DNA of 64,000 nt. Origin: Saliniradius amylolyticus. Its GTDB lineage: Bacteria; Pseudomonadota; Gammaproteobacteria; Enterobacterales; Alteromonadaceae. Made by a program: the position numbers and the translations under genes. The notes beneath the pieces were generated by a model. The model was not told the origin of the DNA and searched no databases. It saw only the letters and a list, made by a program, of their open reading frames with translations. Location of the stretch: assembly GCF_003143555.1 (NCBI RefSeq), contig NZ_CP029347.1, forward strand, positions 2,666,001 through 2,730,000. Direction: 5' to 3'. This document shows positions 36,312 to 46,434 of this stretch, in pieces; position 1 is the first letter of the stretch, and each line of letters opens with the position of its first letter.

Positions 36312-37406
36312 ACGCTTAATCAGCCGTTCAATGTCCCGAATCTGCTTGTTCTCATCCACACTCAGCAGTGATACAGCGCGCCCTTCATTACCGGCACGGC
36401 CTGTGCGACCGATGCGGTGCACATAGTCTTCCGGCACATTGGGCAGCTCGAAATTCACCACATGAGGCAGCTGGTCGATATCCAGCCCTCGGGCGGCAAT
36501 ATCCGTGGCCACCAGCACCCGGACCTTGCCGGATTTAAAGTCGGCCAGCGCCTTGGTGCGGGCGCCCTGACTCTTGTTGCCATGAATGGCTGCCGAGGTC
36601 AGGCCGTCTTTGTCTAACTGTTTGGCTAAACGGTTGGCACCGTGCTTGGTGCGGGTAAACACCAATACCTGCTGCCAGTTTTGCGAGCCAATCAGGTAGG
36701 ACAGCAGCTTGCGTTTGTTGCCCTTATCCACCGGGTGGATTATCTGCTCGACCGTTTCTGAGGCGGTGTTACGACGCGCTACTTCCACCAGCACGGGGTT
36801 ATGCATAAAGCCGTCGGCGAGACGCTTGATTTCATCGGAGAAGGTGGCCGAGAACAGCAAGTTCTGACGCTGATCCGGCAACAGACGCAGCACTTTGCGA
36901 ATGTCGTGAATAAAGCCCATATCCAGCATGCGATCGGCTTCATCCAGCACTAGAGTTTCCACCTCAGACAAATCCAGATTGCCCTGGCCCACGTGGTCCA
37001 GTAAGCGTCCCGGTGTCGCTACCAGAATATCCACACCACGTTTAAGGGCGGCAATCTGCGGATTGATGCTGACGCCACCGAAGATCACGGCACTTTTCAA
37101 TGGCAAATTCTTACCATAGGTTTTCACACTGTCGCTGACCTGTGCCGCCAGCTCGCGGGTAGGCGTGAGCACCAACGCCCGTACAGGACGCTTGCCACCT
37201 TTCGGCGCGTTCTGACTCAGCCGGTGTAGTAAGGGCAAGGTAAAACCCGCGGTTTTACCAGTGCCGGTTTGCGCGCCTGCGAGTACGTCGGCGCCTTTCA
37301 GCACTTCAGGGATGGCCTTAGCCTGAATCGGGGTGGGTTCGCTATAGCCTTGTTCGGCAACAGCACGCTGCAATTCGGCCGACAGGCCGAGCTGGTTAAA
37401 TAACAT
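36114..37406 (-). CDS. rhlE: DEAD-box ATP-dependent RNA helicase RhlE
   Basis: 430 residues from the ATG at 37404-37406, chosen because [16 protein letters not shown] aligns with the usual RhlE start and AAGGA lies about ten bases upstream; a further ATG at 37461 would add 19 residues. Helicase motifs: Q motif [11 protein letters not shown], motif [13 protein letters not shown] in [12 protein letters not shown] in LLFSATFS, and motif [12 protein letters not shown]. The tail is rich in Arg, Asn and Gly. It remodels RNA in ribosome assembly and decay. Its 3' end was duplicated at the other side of the island. Confidence 0.95.
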   Translation of the reverse strand: MLFNQLGLSAELQRAVAEQGYSEPTPIQAKAIPEVLKGADVLAGAQTGTGKTAGFTLPLLHRLSQNAPKGGKRPVRALVLTPTRELAAQVSDSVKTYGKNLPLKSAVIFGGVSINPQIAALKRGVDILVATPGRLLDHVGQGNLDLSEVETLVLDEADRMLDMGFIHDIRKVLRLLPDQRQNLLFSATFSDEIKRLADGFMHNPVLVEVARRNTASETVEQIIHPVDKGNKRKLLSYLIGSQNWQQVLVFTRTKHGANRLAKQLDKDGLTSAAIHGNKSQGARTKALADFKSGKVRVLVATDIAARGLDIDQLPHVVNFELPNVPEDYVHRIGRTGRAGNEGRAVSLLSVDENKQIRDIERLIKRQLPREIIEGFEPDPNAKPEVKEDKPRNNQRRRRPRRGNNAGNGNNGNANGGSGRHRSRQERSVSA

Positions 37407-37709
37407 AGAGTATAAGTCCTTGACCTGCCTGATTCGCTGCCATGTGGCAGTGATACGGTCCAAAGCAGAAAATTAATGCGTCTTGAGGAATGATTCGTAA
37501 GACAGGGGCCGACCGAAGGGCGCCCAAAAAATGAGCGGCCATAATATCAGCTTATGGATCAGCGGTCCATGCATTTAACCCTATTCACTTCTCAATAATT
37601 TCAAACACTTAAGCAGGTTTTCCTTGAGTGTGTAATAATTTAGCGACTTAACTGGTCCATTAGGCCACTGAATCGTAACCCTTTTTATGCGCCCGAATAA
37701 GAGAGTGTA
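37407..37709. other. Divergent rhlE / TonB receptor intergenic region
   Basis: 303 bases. It contains an imperfect inverted repeat, ACACTTAAG (37605-37613) and CTTGAGTGT (37623-37631), on the receptor side. No clear Fur or LacI-type site is visible. The two promoters cannot be fixed by eye. Confidence 0.45.
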
Positions 37710-40052
37710 ATGAAATATCCTTGTCTCACCGTTCTCCCTCTGGTTTTGTCCGGCTTTGCATTCGCCCAACAACAAGAACACGATGATCTGGAAGTCGTGG
37801 AAGTGACCGGCTCAGCCATTGAGCAGCAGTTCTTTTCTCCCAAGGATGCGCTAATTGACGGCCCCTTTGGCCCCAACCAGACGCTAAGTGATATTGCCCG
37901 TTCGGTAACTCCTTTATCACAAGCCATGATGGACAACTTTAATATTGATGATCTGCACGATGTGGTGAACCTGGTACCCAACACCTTTGCCGCCAGCGGC
38001 TTTGGCAACCCCAGCCTGCCGACCATTCGCGGTCAGTTGGGCGAAGTGTTTCAAAATGGTCTTCGCCGTCAGGGCGGCAATAATGGTTTTGGCATTCCCT
38101 TATCCTTTAATGCCATTGAGCAGATGGATGTCGTCAAAGGGGCCCCGCCGGTGATACTGGGCACCACTCAACGAAACGGCGGCTTTGTGAATCTGCACAA
38201 TAAAACGGCATCTCTGAAGCAGGGGCATACTCAGTTGCAGGGCGGTGCCGGGTCTTATAACCACTACCGGGGACAAGTAGATACTAACTGGCTCATAGAT
38301 CAGGGCCACCAGGCGCTGCGCACCAGTGTGGAGGTGATCGACAATGGCAGTTTCTACGACTTTGCCCATTTTAACAGCGAGGATCTGTATCTGACCTACG
38401 CCTGGCAGCCCGAAGACGGACTGCGTTGGGATCTGAGCCTGGAATACTATGATGTGGATTACACCGATAACGCAGGCTTGAACCGGCCGACTCAGGACTT
38501 AATCGACCATGGCTTATACGTCACAGGGCAAGGCGTGCAGCCCAATGGCAGTGCGGTACCCGGCGCTTTTGCCATTGTCTCACCCACCGGCGAAGTCAAC
38601 ATTCCCAGAAGCCGGGTACTGACCCACCCAGGCGACCAAAACCGCATGGATACCTGGCTGTTGCACAGCACCCTCGATTGGACCATTAACGACACACACC
38701 GGCTGATTAACCGCAGCTATGTTCAGCATCTTGACCGCTATGAGGTAGCCCAAAACAGCTTTGTAGAGATCATCGATGGTGCCAGAACACTGGAAAACCG
38801 CACCGAGATCCATTCCCAGTGGAGTGACGGACAAAGCACCAGCTGGGGGCTCAACCTACGTTATAACCGGGTGCGCGGATTCAGCCAGTTTACCACCGAG
38901 GCGGATCTCCCCATCGACCTCACCGGCCCCGTTTCCAACCGGGAAATCCCGTTAACGGATGCGCAAAAGGCGCGGCTGGTCGAATTGGAACCCGGGGTTT
39001 TTGTCTCTCCGGGTGCCCAGTACGATCTCAACGGCGATGGCAACGGTGACTTTAACCTGTCGGACACCACCGACTCCATCGGTTGGCAGACCGGACTGTT
39101 CGCCCAACACATTAGCCGATGGACCGAAAAGTGGCACACCACACTGGGCCTGAGAGCTGATTATTATGATGTGACCGCTCAGGATGCCCTGCCGCCGGCA
39201 GGCGTTACCGAACGCGCCAGAGACAGTTTAGGCGCATGGCTGTATTCCTGGTCTGTGAGTACCCGCTATCATTTAAGTCAGGACTGGGTCGCCTATGCCG
39301 CCTATGATTACAGTGAGGCGACCTCCAACAGCATGGCGGGCGGCACCGTGTTGGGCGCGGGCAATAAAATCAGCCCGCTTAACTTTGCCACGGAAAACAA
39401 ACTGGCCGAGATGGGCATTAAGTATACGCCCCAGCAGAGTCCCTGGTATGCAGCGCTGGCGGTTTTTGACCAGACCCGCAGCTTACGCAATCGCGATGGC
39501 AGTAATTCGGGCGTGACCACCAAAGGCTTTGAAGTCGAGCTGTTTTATCAGACCGACAGCCTGTGGGCCAATATGGGTTATAGCTATCTGGATGCCGAGT
39601 TCGACAACTCGGCGGCCTTTCAGGACTCCCGTCAGGTGCACGATGCCTTCGACAACTCCCGCCCGGATATTATTCAGGGCACGGGGGTGGGAGCGCCGAA
39701 CTTTGCCGCCTTCCCTCCGTCCGACCAGCAACTGCACGGACTGCCCGAACAGATGGTCACCGCCGGTATGGGCTATTGGTTAACTCCGCATTGGAACCTG
39801 TCCGCCAATGCCAGATACACTAAGTCCTACCCGCTGGACTATCTGCAAACCGTGATGATTCGCGATCAAATCCAGCTGGATCTTAATACCCATTACGAGC
39901 TGAGTGACAGACTCAGCCTTAAACTGGCGGTGTTAAATGCCACCGATGAAGACAACTGGCAACCGGTGTTTGAGGGCGGCTACTTTGGCTCCACCCTGGT
40001 GATGCCGCAGTTGCCCCGTCGCGCCGAACTGACCCTGACCTACCAGCTCTAG
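37710..40052 (+). CDS. TonB-dependent outer-membrane receptor, ligand unknown
   Basis: 780 residues: a signal peptide (MKYPCLTVLPLVLSGFAFAQ), a TonB-box-like VVEVTGSA, a plug with IRGQLGEVFQNGLRRQ and MDVVKGAPP, then a barrel ending in LTLTYQL. The plug style resembles siderophore-type receptors, but there is no Fur box to support iron. The next gene, 9 bp downstream, encodes the TVP38-flavoprotein fusion, so the two are probably one operon and may share a substrate, perhaps a metal or a redox-active compound. Confidence 0.88.
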   Translation: MKYPCLTVLPLVLSGFAFAQQQEHDDLEVVEVTGSAIEQQFFSPKDALIDGPFGPNQTLSDIARSVTPLSQAMMDNFNIDDLHDVVNLVPNTFAASGFGNPSLPTIRGQLGEVFQNGLRRQGGNNGFGIPLSFNAIEQMDVVKGAPPVILGTTQRNGGFVNLHNKTASLKQGHTQLQGGAGSYNHYRGQVDTNWLIDQGHQALRTSVEVIDNGSFYDFAHFNSEDLYLTYAWQPEDGLRWDLSLEYYDVDYTDNAGLNRPTQDLIDHGLYVTGQGVQPNGSAVPGAFAIVSPTGEVNIPRSRVLTHPGDQNRMDTWLLHSTLDWTINDTHRLINRSYVQHLDRYEVAQNSFVEIIDGARTLENRTEIHSQWSDGQSTSWGLNLRYNRVRGFSQFTTEADLPIDLTGPVSNREIPLTDAQKARLVELEPGVFVSPGAQYDLNGDGNGDFNLSDTTDSIGWQTGLFAQHISRWTEKWHTTLGLRADYYDVTAQDALPPAGVTERARDSLGAWLYSWSVSTRYHLSQDWVAYAAYDYSEATSNSMAGGTVLGAGNKISPLNFATENKLAEMGIKYTPQQSPWYAALAVFDQTRSLRNRDGSNSGVTTKGFEVELFYQTDSLWANMGYSYLDAEFDNSAAFQDSRQVHDAFDNSRPDIIQGTGVGAPNFAAFPPSDQQLHGLPEQMVTAGMGYWLTPHWNLSANARYTKSYPLDYLQTVMIRDQIQLDLNTHYELSDRLSLKLAVLNATDEDNWQPVFEGGYFGSTLVMPQLPRRAELTLTYQL

Positions 40053-40061
40053 GAGCCGAGA

Positions 40062-42200
40062 ATGTTTAAACGCGTATTTCTGGTGGCGCTGATTGCCGCC
40101 GCTGTCGTTGGCTTCTTCGCTTTCGACTTACAGCAATACCTGACTCTGTCGGCACTAAAGAGCCACCAGCAAGAACTGGCTGGCTTTATTGAGGCAAACT
40201 TTATTACCGCCTTTGTGGCCTACTTTATTCTCTATGTCGTCGTCACCGCATTAAGCCTGCCCGGCGCTGCGGTGCTGACTCTGGGCGCGGGCGCCCTGTT
40301 CGGCCTGGGCTGGGGCCTGCTGCTGGCGTCTTTCGCCTCCACCCTTGGTGCCACGCTGGCCTTTTTAACCTCGCGCTTTTTATTGCACGACTGGGTCAAC
40401 CGTAAGTTCAGCAGCAAGCTTAAGGCCATTAACAAAGGCATGGCACGGGACGGGGCCTTTTACCTGCTGAGCCTGCGACTGGTTCCCCTATTCCCGTTCT
40501 TCGTCATCAACTTAGTCATGGGCGTCACCAGCATCCGCCTGTGGACCTATTACTGGGTCAGTCAGGTGGGCATGTTGGCGGGCACTGTGGTGTATGTAAA
40601 CGCCGGTACCCAACTCGGCCAAATTGAAAAGCTGGGTGACATCGTCTCTGGCGATCTGATTCTCTCATTTGTGCTACTAGGCCTGTTCCCGCTGATCGCC
40701 AAATGGCTGCTGGATTTACTCAAGCGCCGCAAGGCGTATAAAGGCTGGCAAAAGCCCAAGTCCTTTAACCGTAATCTGATTGTGATCGGCGGCGGCTCCG
40801 CTGGCCTGGTGTCGGCCTATATTGCCGCCGCGGTTAAGGCCAGGGTCACTCTGGTGGAGAAACACAAAATGGGCGGCGATTGTTTGAATACTGGCTGCGT
40901 GCCCTCCAAAGCTTTGCTGCATGCCAGCAAGATGGCGGCACTACATGAAAAAGCCGCCGCCAGCGGCGTGCATTACGACAAACCCAAAGTAGACTTTGCC
41001 GCGGTGATGAACCGGGTGCACCAAGTGATTAAGACCATCGAGCCCCATGATTCGGTGGAGCGCTATACCCAACTGGGCGTGGATGTGGTGCAGGGCAAGG
41101 CCGACATCAAAACGCCCTGGCAGGTGGACATTCACACCGATGACGGCATTCAGAGCCTGACCACACGCAATATCATCATCGCCACCGGTGCCAGGCCATT
41201 TGTACCTGATCTGCCAGGGCTGGATAAGGTGGATTACCTGACCAGCGACAACCTCTGGCAGCTCGATGAATTACCCGAAAAACTGGTGGTGCTGGGCGGT
41301 GGCCCCATTGGCTGTGAGCTGTCACAGGCTTTTGCCCGCCTTGGCTCGAACGTCACTCAGGTGGAGATGGCCGAGCGGTTGCTCGTTAAAGAAGACCCCG
41401 ATGCCTCACAGATCATGCAAAGCCAGCTCAACAAAGATGGCGTCGAGGTGCGCACCGCCGCCAAGGCAATGGAGATGATCACCGACGCTCAGGGCCAGTC
41501 GGCTTTGGTGGTAGAGCAAGACGGTGAGCGCCAGAGCATTGCCTTCGACAAGCTGCTGATTGCCGTAGGCCGTCAGGCCAATCTCAGCGGCTATGGTCTG
41601 GAGCGGCTAGACATCAAGACCGAACGCACCATTTTGACTAATGAGCTACTGCAAACCCAGTACCCCAATATCTTTGCCGTGGGCGATGTGGCCGGGCCCT
41701 ATCAGTTTACCCATACCGCCAGTCATCAGGCGTGGTATGCGGCCGTAAACGCGCTGTTTCAGCCACTGAAAACCTTTAAGGTGGATTATTCGGTGATCCC
41801 CTGGGCCACCTTTACCGAGCCTGAGGTGGCTACCGTAGGCCTGAACGAAACTGCCGCCCAACAGCAGGACATCGACTACGAGGTGACCCGTTACGATATT
41901 GGCGAACTGGACCGGGCGCTGGCCGACGATCATGCCAGCGGCTTCGTGAAGGTATTAACCGTACCGGGTAAGGACAAGATCCTCGGTGCCACCATTGTCG
42001 GGGCTCAGGCAGGAGAATTGATAGCCGAGTTTGTGCTGGCGATGAAGCACAATATCGGCCTGAATAAGATCCTCGGCACCATTCATATTTACCCGACCAT
42101 GAGCGAAGCCAATAAGTTTGCCGCTGGGAACTGGAAGCGAGCCCATGCCCCACAAAACGTATTGAACTGGCTGGAGAAGTTTCACCGGTGGCGGCGATAA
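40062..42200 (+). CDS. TVP38/TMEM64 (DedA-like) membrane domain fused to a flavoprotein disulfide reductase
   Basis: 712 residues. Residues 1-225 form a TVP38/TMEM64 membrane domain (SLPGAAVLTLGAGALFG, LRLVPLFPFFVINLVMG). Residues 235-712 form a dihydrolipoamide dehydrogenase / mercuric reductase-like enzyme. The latter has FAD motif VIGGGSAGLVSAY, redox Cys274 and Cys279 in GGDCLNTGCVPSK, a second nucleotide site VVLGGGPIGCEL and FAVGDVAGPYQFTH. The C-terminal HIYPTMSEAN has Tyr where lipoamide dehydrogenase has the catalytic His of HPT. It probably passes NAD(P)H electrons to a substrate at the membrane. Such fusions occur in other bacteria; the substrate is unknown. Confidence 0.9.
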   Translation: MFKRVFLVALIAAAVVGFFAFDLQQYLTLSALKSHQQELAGFIEANFITAFVAYFILYVVVTALSLPGAAVLTLGAGALFGLGWGLLLASFASTLGATLAFLTSRFLLHDWVNRKFSSKLKAINKGMARDGAFYLLSLRLVPLFPFFVINLVMGVTSIRLWTYYWVSQVGMLAGTVVYVNAGTQLGQIEKLGDIVSGDLILSFVLLGLFPLIAKWLLDLLKRRKAYKGWQKPKSFNRNLIVIGGGSAGLVSAYIAAAVKARVTLVEKHKMGGDCLNTGCVPSKALLHASKMAALHEKAAASGVHYDKPKVDFAAVMNRVHQVIKTIEPHDSVERYTQLGVDVVQGKADIKTPWQVDIHTDDGIQSLTTRNIIIATGARPFVPDLPGLDKVDYLTSDNLWQLDELPEKLVVLGGGPIGCELSQAFARLGSNVTQVEMAERLLVKEDPDASQIMQSQLNKDGVEVRTAAKAMEMITDAQGQSALVVEQDGERQSIAFDKLLIAVGRQANLSGYGLERLDIKTERTILTNELLQTQYPNIFAVGDVAGPYQFTHTASHQAWYAAVNALFQPLKTFKVDYSVIPWATFTEPEVATVGLNETAAQQQDIDYEVTRYDIGELDRALADDHASGFVKVLTVPGKDKILGATIVGAQAGELIAEFVLAMKHNIGLNKILGTIHIYPTMSEANKFAAGNWKRAHAPQNVLNWLEKFHRWRR

Positions 42201-42469
42201 CACAGGCCATGCCAGAGCGCCGACGCTGACAAGGCTTGCTTTTGCTGGGCCGGCACCGCCATTAATAAAAAAGCCATGATAGCAATTGCTCACTGACTCA
42301 GAAAACCTGAACTATGAGACTCGAGGACCAGCGAGGCCAGACAGAACTCCCGGCCCCATATCTACGCTACTTCGGTGGCCGTTCCTGTTGGCAGGGCTAT
42401 GCTAAGGGGATAAGCTGTCTTTCAGACCACAACAGCCTGCGCATCAAACGGCTTTTCCTTAGCAATGGA

Positions 42470-43591
42470 ATGATATCGTTTTTAATGAAGTTTTTACTGT
42501 TAATACTCAGTCTGGTTAGCAACGCCTTATGGGCCACACCAGACTGGGCTCAGATACAACAGCAGGCCAGAGGCCAGACGGTGTATTTTTACGCCTGGGG
42601 CGGTTCGGATGCGGTCAATAACTACTTACGCTGGGCCAGCCGAGAACTGGCAAAACAAGATGTACGCCTCAGACACGTTAAGGTGGCGGATATCAGCCAG
42701 GCTCTGGCACGACTCAAAGCCGAGGGGGGTCGCAGCAGTGCCATCGACCTGATGTGGGTTAACGGCGAGAATTTTCACTTCCTGAAACAAGCGGGTTTGC
42801 TCAAACCCGAACTTTGGCAGCGCATCCCCAATGCCCGCCATTTGGATACTGAACGACTGCCCTTGGAGAATGACTTTGGCGAGCCGGTGGACGGGCTTGA
42901 AGTTCCCTGGGGACTGGGCCAATTTAATATCATCGCCAGACAAGGCCTGTTTAAAGGCCAGTCCATGACACCTGAAAGCTTAATGGCTGTGGCAAAAACG
43001 CACCCTAATCAGCTCAGCTACCCTAAGCCCCCGGAGTTTCACGGCACCACCTTTATCAAGCAGTTGCTGGTCGGCTTAACGGACAATGACACCAGACTGC
43101 ACCAACCCGCCACAGCCGAATCTCAACGGGCCCTGTTGCCGATCCTTTGGGCCTATCTCGACCAGTTGCATCCGCTGCTTTGGCAGCAGGGCCAGGCCTT
43201 CCCCAGCGGTGCCGCAGAGCAGACGCGTCTGTTAACCCAAGGCGAACTGGCCATGACAGTCAGCTTCAACCCGGGCCAGTGGCAGAAGCAACGCCGTCTT
43301 GGCAAATTGCCCCGGCACAGCCAGCAACATTATTTCACGACCGGAGCCATCACGAACAGCCATTATCTGGCGATCCCCGCCACAGCACCAAACTGGCAGG
43401 GCGCTATGGTGGTCATTGAGTTTCTATTAAGCCAGGAGGCTCAAAGGAAAAAGGCACAAGGCAACTGGGGCGATCCACCGGTAGTTACCCCGCTAACCGA
43501 ACAAACTCACTTATTACCCGCAGCCCGTGAGCTGCACAGCAGTTGGCAATCGGTTCTGGAGCAGCAATGGCAGCAACGCTACGGCAGTTAG
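42470..43591 (+). CDS. ynjB: ABC transporter substrate-binding protein YnjB
   Basis: 373 residues from the ATG at 42470 (42485 is equally possible; neither has a good ribosome-binding site). The frame is open to 42314, but that part lacks signal-peptide character. A signal peptide (FLMKFLLLILSLVSNALWA) is followed by a class I binding protein (TVYFYAWGGSDAVNNYLRW, GLEVPWGLGQFN). It is first of ynjB-ynjC-ynjD-ynjF, matching the E. coli order without ynjE. The ligand is unknown. Its end overlaps ynjC by 25 bp. Confidence 0.88.
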   Translation: MISFLMKFLLLILSLVSNALWATPDWAQIQQQARGQTVYFYAWGGSDAVNNYLRWASRELAKQDVRLRHVKVADISQALARLKAEGGRSSAIDLMWVNGENFHFLKQAGLLKPELWQRIPNARHLDTERLPLENDFGEPVDGLEVPWGLGQFNIIARQGLFKGQSMTPESLMAVAKTHPNQLSYPKPPEFHGTTFIKQLLVGLTDNDTRLHQPATAESQRALLPILWAYLDQLHPLLWQQGQAFPSGAAEQTRLLTQGELAMTVSFNPGQWQKQRRLGKLPRHSQQHYFTTGAITNSHYLAIPATAPNWQGAMVVIEFLLSQEAQRKKAQGNWGDPPVVTPLTEQTHLLPAARELHSSWQSVLEQQWQQRYGS

Positions 43592-45168
43592 TAAAATACA
43601 GCAGTTACCTGCTGCTGGCCCTTGTAACGCTGTTGCCGTTTGCCGGGTTGCTCGCAGGCCTATGGCCTCAGCAGGGCCTGAGTACAGAAGGCTTGGCACA
43701 ATTCGTTGCTTCCCCCGGACTTAGCAGCTCAGTATGGCAAAGTGTTCTGGCAGCACTGCTTTCCAGCTTCGCGGCCTTCTACCTGGCTTTTATCATCTAC
43801 AGCCACTATGGCTTGTCATTATGGTGGCAAAAGCTGGAGCGCCAGCTTGCGCCTATTTTATCTTTGCCTCACCTGGCCCTGGCCTTGGGGCTTGTCTATT
43901 TGCTTGGGAGCCAGAGTCTCTTGGCAGAGCTCATATCTTTGGGGCTGCCCCAAAAAAGCCTGGCAACACTTATTGTTGCCATTACCCTGAAAGAGATCCC
44001 TTTTTTCCTACTTGTGCTGGGCGCAGTGCGGCGGTCACTACCTCTGCGTCAGTGGCGTCAACAAGGACAAGCCCTGGGCTATAATCATGGCCAAATCTGG
44101 TTTTTGATCGTGTTGCCTTCTGTTTTGCCTCATATCCGGCTGGCTTTCCTGGCCGCCTGCATTTATACCCTGTCGGTGGTGGATGTGGCGATGGTGGTCG
44201 GGCCCAATGTGCCCGAGCTGTTTGCGGTAAAACTGTATCAATGGCAAAGCGGTTTTACCGACCACAAGCAAACACTGGCTTTCTGGGGAAATGGGTTATT
44301 AATCCTGCTCATGGTTGTCATGGTCGCTTTTATCTATGGCCAGGAGCGCCTGATGCGTGCTCTGCTGCGACTGGCAGCGGGGGCTCGCAGTACACTTGAA
44401 CCGGTACGCTGGTTAGCCCCCCTGAGACTGATCGCGCCTGCACTTATCATTGTCAATGCGCTCGTCCTATTCACCTTCTTGCTGCAGTCGTTTCAGGGGG
44501 TACAGGACGCCGTGCTCTCCGTCCGGTTATGGCAGGAGGAATGGCTGTTTCTGCAGCTTCCGCTCTATCACACTCTGGCCTTGGCAGTTCTAAGCGCGGT
44601 GGGTGGCCTTTGTCTGGCTTTAGTGGCGTTACATTTTCAGCATCTGCGCGGTCGTTATTGGTTTGACGGCATTTGGCTGTCGGCCATCTTATTGCCTCAA
44701 CTGAGCCTGGTCTACGGATGGCAAATGGGTCATAGCTGGCTGCGTGGCGATTATTCAGTGGCCTGGGTCGTACTCGCCCACCTGCCTTTTACTTTCGCCT
44801 ATGCCTATCTGGTGCTAAAAGCTCCTTACCGTCGCTTGTCGCCCCATTACGAAACCATAGCGGCCAGCTTTGGGTATGGGCCGTGGCAACGATGGTGGCG
44901 CGTGCGTTTGCGCCTGCTGGTGCCGAGTCTGATGACCAGCCTGGCCCTGGCATTTTCGGTTAGCGTGGCACTGTATATTCCCACCCTAATGATAGGCGCT
45001 GGACGAGTGCCTACCATCACCACCGAGGCGGTGGCGCTGGCATCGGGCAATGATCAGGCTCAGGTCGCGATCTATATGTTGCTACAGGCGTTATTACCCT
45101 TATTGGTTTTCTCACTGGCCCTGCTAATAGGGCAACGAACCCGAGGAGTTTTCAATGCTGAGCATTGA
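43567..45168 (+). CDS. ynjC: ABC transporter permease YnjC
   Basis: 533 residues from the ATG at 43567, behind a GGAG site seven bases upstream and inside the end of ynjB. About twelve membrane helices form two fused permease halves. Each half has an EAA-type loop (RQQGQALGYNHGQIWFLIVLPS and ETIAASFGYGPWQRWW). It forms the membrane channel of the YnjBCD importer. ynjD overlaps by 14 bp. Confidence 0.9.
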   Translation: MAATLRQLVKYSSYLLLALVTLLPFAGLLAGLWPQQGLSTEGLAQFVASPGLSSSVWQSVLAALLSSFAAFYLAFIIYSHYGLSLWWQKLERQLAPILSLPHLALALGLVYLLGSQSLLAELISLGLPQKSLATLIVAITLKEIPFFLLVLGAVRRSLPLRQWRQQGQALGYNHGQIWFLIVLPSVLPHIRLAFLAACIYTLSVVDVAMVVGPNVPELFAVKLYQWQSGFTDHKQTLAFWGNGLLILLMVVMVAFIYGQERLMRALLRLAAGARSTLEPVRWLAPLRLIAPALIIVNALVLFTFLLQSFQGVQDAVLSVRLWQEEWLFLQLPLYHTLALAVLSAVGGLCLALVALHFQHLRGRYWFDGIWLSAILLPQLSLVYGWQMGHSWLRGDYSVAWVVLAHLPFTFAYAYLVLKAPYRRLSPHYETIAASFGYGPWQRWWRVRLRLLVPSLMTSLALAFSVSVALYIPTLMIGAGRVPTITTEAVALASGNDQAQVAIYMLLQALLPLLVFSLALLIGQRTRGVFNAEH

Positions 45169-45805
45169 GGGCATGGTCCTGAAATTACCCGGCGGTACGC
45201 TTACCATACCGGATACTCAAGTTGATGCCGGTGAACTGCTGGTCATCACCGGTGCCAGCGGCATTGGTAAATCCAGCATATTGCATTGGCTGTTAGGGGA
45301 TACTCCGGCCTACGCACAATGCTTTGGTCGATGCATACTGAATGGCGAGAACATCACTCGCCTGCCTATTGAGCAACGACACATGGGATTGTTGATGCAG
45401 GAGGTCGGGTTATTCCCTCATCTCAGCGTACTGGATAACATTGCCTTTGCCTTGCCACCGGCCATAAAAGGTCGCAAATTACGCCGACGGCAGGCGCTGG
45501 AGCAACTGCGTAGTATCGGATTAGAGGGGGTGGTACACCGCTACCCGGAGCAGCTCAGCGGCGGCGAGCGCTCCCGGGTGGGCCTGGTGCGGGCCTTAGC
45601 GAATCAGCCTAAGGCGATGTTGTTGGATGAACCCTTCTCGGCGCTGGATCCCGCCACCCGTGCCACGATCCGCCAATGGAGCTATCAACAACTTCGACAA
45701 GCTAAAATACCAACGGTGATGGTCAGTCATGACCCCGAGGACCGTCCCGCGGAAGCACTGCACCTGGATTTGAATCAGCATTACCAACCCGGGGACGCGC
45801 AATGA
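45155..45805 (+). CDS. ynjD: ABC transporter ATP-binding protein YnjD
   Basis: 216 residues. Walker A is GASGIGKSS, the Q loop lies in MGLLMQEVGLFPHL, the signature is LSGGERSR and Walker B is AMLLDEPFSALD. The switch His is in MVSHDPED. It powers the YnjBC importer. AGGAG precedes the ATG inside ynjC, and the stop overlaps ynjF as ATGA. Confidence 0.93.
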   Translation: MLSIEGMVLKLPGGTLTIPDTQVDAGELLVITGASGIGKSSILHWLLGDTPAYAQCFGRCILNGENITRLPIEQRHMGLLMQEVGLFPHLSVLDNIAFALPPAIKGRKLRRRQALEQLRSIGLEGVVHRYPEQLSGGERSRVGLVRALANQPKAMLLDEPFSALDPATRATIRQWSYQQLRQAKIPTVMVSHDPEDRPAEALHLDLNQHYQPGDAQ

Positions 45806-46434
45806 TAGACCCACTGTTAAATAGAGCCGTTGGCCCACCACTGGCTGTGATAGCAAGGCTCCTGGTTCGTCTGAAACTGAGTGCCGACCAGATCACTATT
45901 GGTGGATTTGTGCTCGGCATGGCAGCGCTACCTGCGATTTATTTCGAGCATTACAGCCTGGCGCTGCTCTTTATTCTACTTAACCGTCTGGCCGATGGGT
46001 TAGATGGCGCGGTGGCACGACAAACCCACACCTCCGACGCCGGTGGTTTTCTGGATATCGTGCTGGATTTTATCTTCTATTCGGCGGTAGTGTTTGCCTT
46101 TATCGCCCATAGCCCGGCGGACTATGGACTGGCTGGCGCTTTCCTGATGCTGTCGTTTATGGGCACCGGCGGCAGCTTTCTGGCCTTTGCGGTAATGGCG
46201 GGCAAGCACCGTATCGACAACCCCGATTACCCCAATAAGAGTCTGCATTACATGAGCGGGCTGGCGGAGGGCTTTGAAACCATCCTGACCTTGTGTCTGC
46301 TGTGCCTGTTTCCGCAACACTTTGTACTGATCGCGGTGGTGTTCGCCCTAATATGCTGGGTCACCGCGGCCGTGCGGATTATCACAGGTTACCAGACGCT
46401 GAAAGCCTTACCGGCGAAAGGGCATCAGCAGTAA
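45802..46434 (+). CDS. ynjF: CDP-alcohol phosphatidyltransferase-family protein YnjF
   Basis: 210 residues with about five membrane helices. The CDP-alcohol signature is complete: DGAVAR, then Gly and two Asp in GGFLDIVLD. Members join CDP-linked lipids or alcohols to a second alcohol; the YnjF substrate is unknown. Coupling to an ABC importer suggests that the imported molecule may be its acceptor or a part of it. The 3' end overlaps the convergent hydroxylase gene by 27 bp. Confidence 0.9.
   Translation: MIDPLLNRAVGPPLAVIARLLVRLKLSADQITIGGFVLGMAALPAIYFEHYSLALLFILLNRLADGLDGAVARQTHTSDAGGFLDIVLDFIFYSAVVFAFIAHSPADYGLAGAFLMLSFMGTGGSFLAFAVMAGKHRIDNPDYPNKSLHYMSGLAEGFETILTLCLLCLFPQHFVLIAVVFALICWVTAAVRIITGYQTLKALPAKGHQQ

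Noticed and set aside
42285-42320. TPP-riboswitch-like words (CTGACTCAGAAAACCTGAAC) before ynjB
   Set aside because: The conserved CUGAGA and the second helix with its AUGC element are missing, and the spacing is wrong.
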